From positions 1 through 8,037 of the forward strand of contig JAUTXA010000240.1 of assembly GCA_030838265.1 (NCBI GenBank): a stretch of DNA of 8,037 nt, given 5' to 3'. Each line of letters starts with the position of its first letter. The stretch's first letter is position 1. Shown in pieces: positions 1 to 5,801 of this stretch. The position numbers and the translations under genes are program-made. This DNA comes from Actinomycetota bacterium. Lineage in GTDB: Bacteria > Actinomycetota > Acidimicrobiia > Acidimicrobiales > BP-101. The notes under the pieces were generated by a model. It was given only the letters and a program-made list of their open reading frames with translations, ran no database searches and was not told the origin of the DNA.

Positions 1-1184
1 AACGACCACTTCTTCCTCAACCTCTCGATGGCGGCGGCCAAGGCGGCCACCGCGGGGTGGCCGGCCGGTGTCAGGGCGGGAGCCACGCCCCCTTCTGCCG
101 TCACCGTGACCTCGACGCCTTCGGGGATCTGGTCAGCCAGCCAGACCTCGAAGGCGGCCGCGATCTTGTCGGGGTGCTGATCGGCGACCAGGCGGAACGT
201 GACCTTGAAGTCGCCCTGGGCGGGAACGATCGTCTTGATGCCGTCGCCGCCGTAGCCGACGGTGATGCCGACCACGTCGCACGTCGGCCTGGTCCAGGTG
301 CGCTCCAACGTGCTTCGCCCGGACTCGCCCTCGAGCCGCTTGGCCCCGGCCACCCGCTGCCACTCGGCCTCGTCGAACGGAAGGCTGGTGAGCGAGTGCT
401 CCTCGTCGGCGGTGAGCGGGCGAACGTCGTCGTAGAAGCCGGGGATGGTCACCTTCCGGTCGGCGTCGTGCAGGGCGGCGACGATGCGGGCGATGAGATG
501 GGAGGGATTGGCGACGGCACCGCCGTAGGTGCCGGAGTGCAGGTCGATCGACCCGGTGCGGACCCTGACGTCGAAGCCCACGAGGCCCCGCATGCCCATG
601 CAAATGCTGGGCACCTCGGCCGACCACATGCCCGTGTCGGACACGACGACGGCGTCGCACCGCAGCCGCTCGGCCTCGGCCTGCAGGAGCGCCTCGAAGT
701 GGGGGCTGCCAACCTCCTCCTCGCCCTCGATCAGGAACTTCACGTTGACCGGCAGCCGGCCTTCCTTGGCCAGCAAGCCGCGTGCCGCCTCGATCTCGTA
801 GAGGACCTGCCCCTTGTCGTCGATCGCACCCCGGGCCCGGCACTCGCCGTCGACGATGACGGGCTCGAAGGGAGGCGAGGTCCACTCGTCGAGCGGATCG
901 ACGGGCTGCACGTCGTGGTGGCCGTACACGACGACGGTGGGGGCGTCGGCGCCGGCGTGCAGCCAGTCTGCGTACACGCTGGGCCCGCCCGGGGTGGACA
1001 GGACGGTGACGTGCTCGAGGCCGGCGTCGCCGAGGAGCCGGGCCGTCAGCTGGGCCGATGCCTCGACGTCTCCGGCGTGATCGGGCTGGGCCGAGATCGA
1101 GGGGATGCGGAGGTACTCGAAGAGCGTCGCGGTGATGCGCTCACCCTCGGCGTCGATGTAGTCGGAGAGGCGGAGGTCGCTCAC
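1..1184 (-). CDS. M20 family metallopeptidase (dipeptidase type), C-terminus cut by window edge
   Basis: Zinc-dependent peptidase or amidohydrolase of the M20 family, probably a cytosolic dipeptidase. I translated 394 residues from GTG at 1184; the rest lies beyond position 1. The metal-site motifs are in the expected order: GHHDVQP (H89 ligand, D91), AIDDKGQ (D122 bridging ligand), EGEEEVGS (E156 general base, E157 ligand), VSDTG (D183 ligand) and DLHSGTYGG (H216, the histidine lent across the dimer in this family). The last zinc-ligand histidine lies near the C-terminus and would be outside the window. Residues from about 200 to 330 fit the inserted dimerisation (lid) domain. Family members are usually about 450 residues, so roughly 60 are missing. 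GTG at 1184 was chosen because conserved sequence starts soon after it and a -10-like TAAGTT ends 7 nt upstream, with no clear ribosome binding site. Exact substrate cannot be assigned; carboxypeptidase or acetyl-amino-acid deacylase relatives are alternatives. Confidence 0.93.
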   Translation of the reverse strand, partial: MSDLRLSDYIDAEGERITATLFEYLRIPSISAQPDHAGDVEASAQLTARLLGDAGLEHVTVLSTPGGPSVYADWLHAGADAPTVVVYGHHDVQPVDPLDEWTSPPFEPVIVDGECRARGAIDDKGQVLYEIEAARGLLAKEGRLPVNVKFLIEGEEEVGSPHFEALLQAEAERLRCDAVVVSDTGMWSAEVPSICMGMRGLVGFDVRVRTGSIDLHSGTYGGAVANPSHLIARIVAALHDADRKVTIPGFYDDVRPLTADEEHSLTSLPFDEAEWQRVAGAKRLEGESGRSTLERTWTRPTCDVVGITVGYGGDGIKTIVPAQGDFKVTFRLVADQHPDKIAAAFEVWLADQIPEGVEVTVTAEGGVAPALTPAGHPAVAALAAAIERLRKKWS

Positions 1185-1191
1185 CAGCCCG

Positions 1192-1197
1192 AACTTA
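1192..1197 (-). promoter_or_regulatory. Candidate -10 element, leaderless type, for the M20 peptidase
   Basis: TAAGTT on the minus strand fits the TANNNT -10 pattern. It is followed by 7 nt and then the GTG start at 1184. That spacing would put transcription initiation at or beside the start codon, giving a leaderless mRNA. I see no Shine-Dalgarno sequence and no clear -35 box. The call rests on position and pattern only. Confidence 0.45.
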
Positions 1198-1210
1198 GCC
1201 GTGCCGCCGC

Positions 1211-1216
1211 TAGGCT
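1211..1216 (+). promoter_or_regulatory. Candidate -10 element for the SDR gene
   Basis: TAGGCT matches TANNNT and lies in the 67-bp gap between the divergent peptidase and SDR genes. Initiation would be expected near 1223, leaving a leader of about 30 nt that carries the purine-rich ribosome binding site. No convincing -35 box is visible at 16-18 nt upstream. Confidence 0.4.
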
Positions 1217-1240
1217 CCGGCCATCACTCGACAGGATCTT

Positions 1241-1247
1241 GAGGGGG
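1241..1247 (+). promoter_or_regulatory. Ribosome binding site of the SDR gene
   Basis: GAGGGGG ends 4 nt before the ATG at 1252. It supports that ATG as the true start. It also contrasts with the peptidase, DUF1990 and ABC ATPase genes, whose starts have no such sequence. Confidence 0.6.
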
Positions 1248-1251
1248 CGTC

Positions 1252-2046
1252 ATGCGAGCACTGATCACGGGCTGTTCCACCGGCATCGGGAGGGCCACAG
1301 CGGTCGAGTTGACCAAGCGGGGTCACGAAGTCGTCGCCACGGCGCGCCGGCCCGAGACCCTCGCCGACCTTGACGTGGCCCAGACGCTGGCGCTCGACGT
1401 CAACGACGACGCATCGGTCCAGAGCGCTCTGGCCGCGGCCGGCGAGGTCGACATCCTGGTGAACAACGCCGGCTTCGGGATGTTTGGCGCCATCGAGGAG
1501 GTACCCCTCGACGAGGTGCGGCGCGTCTACGAGACCAATGTCTTCGGCGTGCTGCGGATGCTGCAGGCCTTTGTCCCGGGCATGAGGGAGCGGGGTCGGG
1601 GCGCCGTCGTCAACGTCTCATCTGTCGCGGGACGGGTCTCGTCACCCCTCGGCGGCATCTACTCCTCGACCAAGTACGCCGTCGAGGCCATCTCCGAGGC
1701 TCTGCACTACGAGGTCACCCACTTCGGCATCCGGGTCATCCTCATCGAGCCGGGCGCCATCGCCACCGAGTTCGGAGCCAACGAAGGTGACTTCCGATCG
1801 GAGTCGAGGGTCTACGACGAGCTGGCCGCCCAGTTCTCGTCGTCGACCGAGGTCCTCGCCGGCGACGCCCCGACGCCGGGACCCGAAGTGGTGGCCGGCG
1901 TCATCGCCGAGGCCCTCGAGGCCGAACCCTTCCAGCTGCGCTGGCCGGTGGGCGCCGACGCCGACCTGATCATCTCCACCCGCACCGCCCTCGACGACGC
2001 CACCTTCGAGTCGACGATGCGTCAGGTCCTCAACCTCACCTGGTAG
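1252..2046 (+). CDS. Classical SDR family NAD(P)-dependent oxidoreductase
   Basis: Cytosolic short-chain dehydrogenase/reductase of 264 residues, close to the family's usual length. The Rossmann glycine motif TGCSTGIG is at residues 6-13. Arginines R32-R33 after the second strand suggest a preference for NADP(H). NNAG is at 71-74. The catalytic tetrad reads N96, S124, Y137 and K141 (in YSSTK), followed by PGAIATEF at 168-174. The overall pattern, with NNAGFGMFGA and TNVFGVLR, resembles the 17-beta-hydroxysteroid-dehydrogenase-like group of classical SDRs. The substrate cannot be read from sequence; these enzymes act on alcohols or ketones of many kinds. The ATG start has a GAGGGGG ribosome binding site. 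The gene stands alone, divergent from the peptidase, and its 3' end overlaps the convergent luciferase-like gene by 11 bp. Confidence 0.95.
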   Translation: MRALITGCSTGIGRATAVELTKRGHEVVATARRPETLADLDVAQTLALDVNDDASVQSALAAAGEVDILVNNAGFGMFGAIEEVPLDEVRRVYETNVFGVLRMLQAFVPGMRERGRGAVVNVSSVAGRVSSPLGGIYSSTKYAVEAISEALHYEVTHFGIRVILIEPGAIATEFGANEGDFRSESRVYDELAAQFSSSTEVLAGDAPTPGPEVVAGVIAEALEAEPFQLRWPVGADADLIISTRTALDDATFESTMRQVLNLTW

Positions 2047-2860
2047 CGCGCGGCGGGCCCGCCGCCACTCGTTCCTTGATGGCCTCCATACCCGCGGTCC
2101 AGCGCGACTCGATCCACCATGTGGCGCCCGCTGCCTCCCACGGGGCGACCACCCCGGCGGCCTGAGCGGCGTCATCGGCTGGGGTCTCGCCCTCGCTGAC
2201 CACGTCGAAGCCCGGGCGCCGGCCGCCGTTGTCATCGAGCCAGGCGATCATGGCCACGATGTCAGCGGGCACGGCGGGCCGGAAAACCGTCTCATCGAAG
2301 ACGTTCGGCAGGAGGCCGTCGGCCCGCAGCACCCGGCGCATCGACTTGGGCTTGGGCCAGGCCCCGACGACCCAGATCGGGACCCGGGGCTGCTGCACCG
2401 GCATCGGCAGGTTGTCGCGGTCGAAGCGGTGCTCGAGGTTCATGCGCACGTGTTGGCCTTCGAACTCGAGGCTGCCGTCCCACAAGGCGGCCATCAGATC
2501 GAGCCCGTCGTCGAGGTGCTCGGCCCGGCGACTCCGGGCGCTCTCCTCGCCGAAGTCGCCCAGCGCGGCGTCCGGGGCACCGAGCCCGATGCTGAGGATG
2601 GCCCGACCGCCGGAGATGCGGTCAAGCGTCATGGCCTGGCTGGCCACCTTCCACGGCCGGCGCCAGGGGAGAGGCGTGAGCAGCGTCCCCAACCGCAGGG
2701 TCTGGGTGCGGACCGCCATGGCCCCGAGCAGCGTCCACGCATCGATGCCGTAGGCCAGCTCGGCGACGAAGAGGCCGTCCCAACCCGCCTTCTCGGCGGC
2801 CACGGCGAGCTCGATCTGCTCGAGTGGGTCGCCGCCCGGCAGTACGACGCCGTACTTCAT
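2036..2860 (-). CDS. LLM class flavin-dependent oxidoreductase (luciferase-like)
   Basis: Luciferase-like monooxygenase-fold enzyme (TIM barrel) that uses FMN or, commonly in actinobacteria, coenzyme F420. The protein is 274 residues, somewhat shorter than the usual 300-350. The N-terminal strand MKYGVVLPGGDPLEQ, AAEKAGWDGLFVAE at 21-34, the core block RLGTLLTPLPWRRPWK at 56-71 and LDRISGGRAILSIGLG at 79-94 are typical of the family. C-terminal family features include VPIWVVGAWP at 160-169 and ADGLLPN at 180-186. The ATG at 2860 overlaps the TGA of the upstream DUF1990 gene (ATGA), so translation is probably coupled and start choice is firm. Substrate and cofactor are not decidable here: the F420 versus FMN question needs phylogeny or a structural model. 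The 3' end overlaps the SDR gene by 11 bp on the opposite strand. Confidence 0.92.
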   Translation of the reverse strand: MKYGVVLPGGDPLEQIELAVAAEKAGWDGLFVAELAYGIDAWTLLGAMAVRTQTLRLGTLLTPLPWRRPWKVASQAMTLDRISGGRAILSIGLGAPDAALGDFGEESARSRRAEHLDDGLDLMAALWDGSLEFEGQHVRMNLEHRFDRDNLPMPVQQPRVPIWVVGAWPKPKSMRRVLRADGLLPNVFDETVFRPAVPADIVAMIAWLDDNGGRRPGFDVVSEGETPADDAAQAAGVVAPWEAAGATWWIESRWTAGMEAIKERVAAGPPRATR

Positions 2861-3432
2861 CCCTCTGCTCCGGCCACGTGGGCCCGCACGCCCTCGAGAT
2901 ACTTGCGGGTGACGGCGTTCTGCATGCGTCGGCCGATCGGAGCCGTCGCCCTGACCAGTGGATGCACCGGCCTCGAGAAGACGGTCACGGTGAAGATCAC
3001 CGCATCGCCGTCGCGGCGGACGACGAAGGACTCCTCGCCCGTCTCCGGATGGGCGGGCAGGGTGCCGTACCCGAAGCCGAACTCGTCGACACTGTTGATG
3101 ACGTAGACGATGCGACACGACGCCAGGGCGGCCACGAGCGGGCCGACGGGCAGGGCCAGGGCGACGGTCTCGCCCTCGACCAGGGGCGCTTCGGCTGGGT
3201 ACACAGTCACGCCCGCCGCGGCGTGGGCCCTCCAGGTTCGGATGGCCTCCTTGGCCCGCTCCCAGGCGTCGTCGCCCATCCCGACCACGAGCGGGTGACG
3301 ATCGTGGTTGTAGCCGGGGGGCAGGTCCGTCTTCCGGGTGCCGCCCACCTCGGCGTAGGTCACCTCGAGCTTGCCCTGTTCGTCACGCAGCCGTCGGAGT
3401 CGCTCCTCCGACACCCGCCCGAGGTGGATCAT
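2857..3432 (-). CDS. DUF1990 (UPF0548) family protein
   Basis: Protein of 191 residues matching the DUF1990/UPF0548 family, whose biochemical role is unknown. Recognisable blocks are LPPGYNHDRHPLVVGMGDDA (37-56, normally close to YNHDR..LG.G...W.RA), the conserved CRIVYVINSVDEFGFGYGTL (106-125), AHPETGEESF (127-136), FSRPVHPLVRATAPIG (152-167) and the C-terminal RRMQNAVTRKYL. No signal peptide or membrane segment is evident, so it is probably cytosolic. The reading frame stays open upstream to 3537. I chose ATG at 3432 because homology begins near it, the longer form would run through the divergent promoter region, and a TACCAT hexamer sits 6 nt before it. It is first in a two-gene operon with the luciferase-like gene (4-nt ATGA overlap), which suggests a shared pathway. 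Confidence 0.88.
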   Translation of the reverse strand: MIHLGRVSEERLRRLRDEQGKLEVTYAEVGGTRKTDLPPGYNHDRHPLVVGMGDDAWERAKEAIRTWRAHAAAGVTVYPAEAPLVEGETVALALPVGPLVAALASCRIVYVINSVDEFGFGYGTLPAHPETGEESFVVRRDGDAVIFTVTVFSRPVHPLVRATAPIGRRMQNAVTRKYLEGVRAHVAGAEG

Positions 3433-3438
3433 CGGGCG

Positions 3439-3444
3439 ATGGTA
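3439..3444 (-). promoter_or_regulatory. Candidate -10 element, leaderless type, for the DUF1990-LLM operon
   Basis: TACCAT on the minus strand, then CGCCCG, then ATG at 3432. The 6-nt spacer is what is expected when transcription starts on the A of the start codon. There is no Shine-Dalgarno sequence between the hexamer and the ATG. Pattern and spacing are the only evidence. Confidence 0.5.
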
Positions 3445-3476
3445 GGTCGGTCGGCCTCGTTCCCGGCCAGGAGCGG

Positions 3477-3482
3477 TAGCGT
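3477..3482 (+). promoter_or_regulatory. Candidate -10 element for the glycolate oxidase operon
   Basis: TAGCGT matches TANNNT and lies upstream of glcD in the divergent gap. Initiation would be expected near 3488-3491, almost on top of a GTG at 3492 (a 12-codon ORF) and about 10 nt before the in-frame glcD GTG at 3500. No clear -35 box or operator palindrome was found. Confidence 0.45.
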
Positions 3483-3491
3483 CGCTTGCCG

Positions 3492-3530
3492 GTGGAACCG
3501 TGCGAGACAAGCCTGAGCGAGCAGCGGTGA
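3492..3530 (+). other. Possible 12-codon leader ORF before glcD
   Basis: GTG at 3492 opens a 12-codon frame (V-E-P-C-E-T-S-L-S-E-Q-R) ending in TGA at 3528-3530. That stop overlaps the GTG at 3527-3529, which is codon 10 of the annotated glcD frame, as GTGA. If transcription starts near 3489-3491 this ORF would be read from a nearly leaderless mRNA and could deliver ribosomes to a glcD start at 3527. The arrangement is visible in the sequence; its use is inference and it may be chance. Confidence 0.2.
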
Positions 3531-4966
3531 GCAGCACCGAGGCGCTCGTCGCCGACCTGTCTCGAATGCTCAGTCCCGACCGGGTGCGGGCCGAGCCCCT
3601 CGAGCTCGCCCTCTACGGGCGGGACGCGTCGGTGATGGAGGGGCAGGCCGCCGCCGTGTGCTTCCCTCTGACCACCGCCGAGGTGCAAGCGGCCGTCAAG
3701 GTGGCGCGGGCCCACAACCGGCCCATCGTTCCTCGGGGCTCAGGAACCGGCCTGGCTGGCGGGTCGGTGCCGGTCGGCGAGCGTCCCCCGCTCGTCATCG
3801 TCACGACCAAGATGGACAGGATCCTGAAGGTCGACCCCGAGCGGCGGGTGGCCTGGGTCGAGCCCGGCGTCCTCAACCTCGACCTCTCCCACCGCATCGC
3901 CCACCTCGGCCTCCACTTCGCCCCTGACCCGTCGAGCCAGCAGTCGTGCTCGATCGGCGGGAACGTGGCCAACAACTCTGGCGGTCCCCACTGCCTCGCC
4001 TACGGCGTCACCAGCGCCCACGTCCTGGCCGTCGAGGTCGTCCTGCCCGACGGCGAGGTCACCGTGCTCGGCAGCGAGGATCCCGATGCCGAGCCGACAG
4101 GCTACGACTTGCGGGGCGCGTTCGTCGGGAGCGAGGGGACGATGGGCATCGCCACCAAGATCGCCGTCCGCCTCACGCCCAACCCACCGGCGGTGATCAC
4201 CCTGCTCGCCGACTACGCCTCGGTCGAGGACGCGGCGGCCACCGTGACCGAGATCATCGCCGCGGGGATCGTTCCCGCCGCCCTCGAGATGATGGACGCC
4301 CTCATCACTCGCGCCGTCGAGGAGTACGTGCACGCCGGCTTCCCCATGGACGCGGCGGCCGTGCTGCTGGTCGAGGTCGACGGCCTCCCCGAAGGGACCG
4401 ACGCCGCCGCCAATGCCGTCACCCGCATCGCCCTCGACAACGGGGCCGGGAACGTCCGCCGGGCCGTCGACCCCGCCGAGCGGGCCCTGCTCTGGAAGGG
4501 ACGCAAGTCGGCGTTCGGGGCCATCGCCCGCATCGCCCCCAACTACTACCTGCACGACACCGTGGTGCCACGCACCAAGCTGGTCGAGGTCCTGACCAAG
4601 GTCTACGAGATCGCCGCCCGCCACGACCTCACCATGATGAATGTGTTCCATGCGGGCGACGGCAACCTGCACCCCCTCATCGTCTTCGATCGGCGCGACG
4701 AGGGGATCATGGACCGGGTGTGGCAGGCGGGCACCGAGATCATCGAAGCCTGCGTGGCCGCCGGCGGCGTCCTCTCGGGCGAGCACGGCATCGGTCTCGA
4801 GAAGCGTGACTACATGCACCTCATCTTCTCGCCCGACGACCTCGACGCCCAGGCCCGCCTGCGCGCTGCCTTCGATCCGGACGAGGCGTGCAACCCCATG
4901 AAGGTGCTTCCCGCCGGCGCTCGCTGTGGTGACCTGCAGGCCGTACCCGCCGGGGCCTGGATCTGA
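3500..4966 (+). CDS. glcD: Glycolate oxidase FAD-binding subunit GlcD
   Basis: Catalytic flavoprotein subunit of glycolate oxidase, which oxidises glycolate to glyoxylate. It has 488 residues, close to the roughly 500 of E. coli GlcD. The N-terminal PCMH-type FAD domain shows PRGSGTGLAGG (78-88), APDPSSQ (141-147), SIGGNVANNSGGPHCLAYG (151-169) and FVGSEGTMGI (208-217). The C-terminal oxidase domain has EMMD (263-266), GRKSAF (334-339), FHAGDGNLHP (383-392) and SGEHGIGLEK (426-435), then AAFDP...NPMKVLP. These fit GlcD better than D-lactate or D-2-hydroxyglutarate dehydrogenases, and adjacent glcE and glcF support the assignment. The start is uncertain: GTG 3500 gives the longer form and GTG 3527 removes nine poorly conserved residues. 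Neither has a clear ribosome binding site. It is first in an operon with glcE, glcF and a small gene. Confidence 0.95.
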   Translation: MRDKPERAAVSSTEALVADLSRMLSPDRVRAEPLELALYGRDASVMEGQAAAVCFPLTTAEVQAAVKVARAHNRPIVPRGSGTGLAGGSVPVGERPPLVIVTTKMDRILKVDPERRVAWVEPGVLNLDLSHRIAHLGLHFAPDPSSQQSCSIGGNVANNSGGPHCLAYGVTSAHVLAVEVVLPDGEVTVLGSEDPDAEPTGYDLRGAFVGSEGTMGIATKIAVRLTPNPPAVITLLADYASVEDAAATVTEIIAAGIVPAALEMMDALITRAVEEYVHAGFPMDAAAVLLVEVDGLPEGTDAAANAVTRIALDNGAGNVRRAVDPAERALLWKGRKSAFGAIARIAPNYYLHDTVVPRTKLVEVLTKVYEIAARHDLTMMNVFHAGDGNLHPLIVFDRRDEGIMDRVWQAGTEIIEACVAAGGVLSGEHGIGLEKRDYMHLIFSPDDLDAQARLRAAFDPDEACNPMKVLPAGARCGDLQAVPAGAWI

Positions 4967-4980
4967 TGGCACGGCTCTGA
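4966..4980 (+). other. Four-codon ORF linking glcD and glcE by two TGATG overlaps
   Basis: The glcD stop TGA (4964-4966) shares its A with an ATG that opens ATG GCA CGG CTC TGA (M-A-R-L-stop). That stop (4978-4980) shares its A with the glcE ATG at 4980. The two TGATGG copies are 14 nt apart. Terminating ribosomes could in principle re-initiate at either ATG. The layout is exact; translation of the micro-ORF is inference. Confidence 0.3.
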
Positions 4981-5801
4981 TGGACGCCACTCATAGCCTC
5001 GAGCGCTTCGCCGCCGACATCGGCCCCGACGAGCCGGTGACGCCGGTGGGCGGCCGCACCCAGTGGACGACGGGCGGGCTCCCGTCGCCTCCGGGACGGG
5101 CCGTGTACGCCCCCGGCGGCGTGGTGTCCCATCAGCCCGAGGAGATGATCGTCCGGGTGCGGGCCGGGACGCCGGTCGCCGATCTCGACGCCGCTCTGGC
5201 CGGACGGGGCCAGATGGTCGCCCTCGACCCCTACGACCCGGAGGTGGCCACGGTCGGCGGCGTCCTGGCCGTGGGCCGCAGCGGTCATCGGGCGCTGCGC
5301 TATGGCCCGGTGCGCGACTCCGTCCTCGAGGTCCGCTACGTCTCCGACGGCGGCAAGCTGGTGAAAGCGGGGGCGCCGGTCGTCAAGAACGTCAGCGGCT
5401 TCGATCTCTGCCGGCTCCTGGTGGGCTCGCTGGGGACGCTGGGCATCCTGGCCGAGGTCGTGCTGCGCTGCCGCCCCGTCCCTCAGTCGAGCCAGTGGCT
5501 GCGGACGACCCTGCCCGCTTCGGAGGTGAGGCGTCGGCTGTTCCGCCCCTCCTGTGTGGTGCAGGACGACCGGGGCGCCTGGGTCCTCCTCGAGGGTCAC
5601 CCCGCGGACATGGCCGACGAGCGGGCATCGCTCGGGCGGGGCGCGGTCGAGGTCGAGGCGCCAACCCCCGAGGTCCTGCACCGACTCCTCGATCGGCGGC
5701 ATCGCCCCGTCCCCCGCGACGCGACGCTGCACCGGCGCGTAAAGGACCTGTTCGACCCGCGCGGCCGACTCAACCCGGGCCGGGACCCGTTGGCGGCGTG
5801 A
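4980..5801 (+). CDS. glcE: Glycolate oxidase FAD-binding subunit GlcE (short form)
   Basis: Second flavin-binding subunit of glycolate oxidase, paralogous to GlcD in its PCMH domain. Visible motifs are PVGGRTQW (22-29), the segment ALDPYDPEVATVGGVLA (81-97), RYGPVRDSVLEV (107-118), VVKNVSGFDLCRLLVGSLGT (134-153) and the C-terminal signature LFDPRGRLNPGR (257-268). Length is 273 residues, about 75 fewer than E. coli GlcE (350). The shortfall falls in the C-terminal cap between about residues 170 and 255, while both conserved ends are intact, so this looks like a compact form rather than a truncation. I chose ATG 4980 because it follows the glcD stop directly; a longer frame from 4926 would overlap glcD with unlike sequence. 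There is no good ribosome binding site, so translation is probably coupled to glcD. The TGA overlaps the GTG of glcF. Confidence 0.9.
   Translation: MDATHSLERFAADIGPDEPVTPVGGRTQWTTGGLPSPPGRAVYAPGGVVSHQPEEMIVRVRAGTPVADLDAALAGRGQMVALDPYDPEVATVGGVLAVGRSGHRALRYGPVRDSVLEVRYVSDGGKLVKAGAPVVKNVSGFDLCRLLVGSLGTLGILAEVVLRCRPVPQSSQWLRTTLPASEVRRRLFRPSCVVQDDRGAWVLLEGHPADMADERASLGRGAVEVEAPTPEVLHRLLDRRHRPVPRDATLHRRVKDLFDPRGRLNPGRDPLAA

Noticed and set aside
57..1373. 438-codon open frame on the plus strand opposite the M20 peptidase
   Set aside because: Its translation is low-complexity Gly/Arg/Asp/Val-rich sequence with no family motif, while the minus-strand frame has every M20 metal-site motif. It is a high-GC antisense shadow.
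3433..3537. 35-residue N-terminal extension of the DUF1990 protein
   Set aside because: It would cross the divergent promoter region and overlap glcD. The sequence is Arg/Pro/Ala-rich and unlike the family, and ATG 3432 has a well-placed -10 hexamer.
3740..4990. 416-codon open frame on the minus strand opposite glcD
   Set aside because: The plus-strand frame is an end-to-end match to GlcD. The antisense frame is Gly/Asp/Val/His-rich with no recognisable domain.
5063..5797. Upstream extension of the glcF frame as an N-terminal fusion domain
   Set aside because: This stretch is glcE read out of frame: Arg/Gly/Pro-rich without motifs. GlcF homology begins just after GTG 5798, which overlaps the glcE stop.
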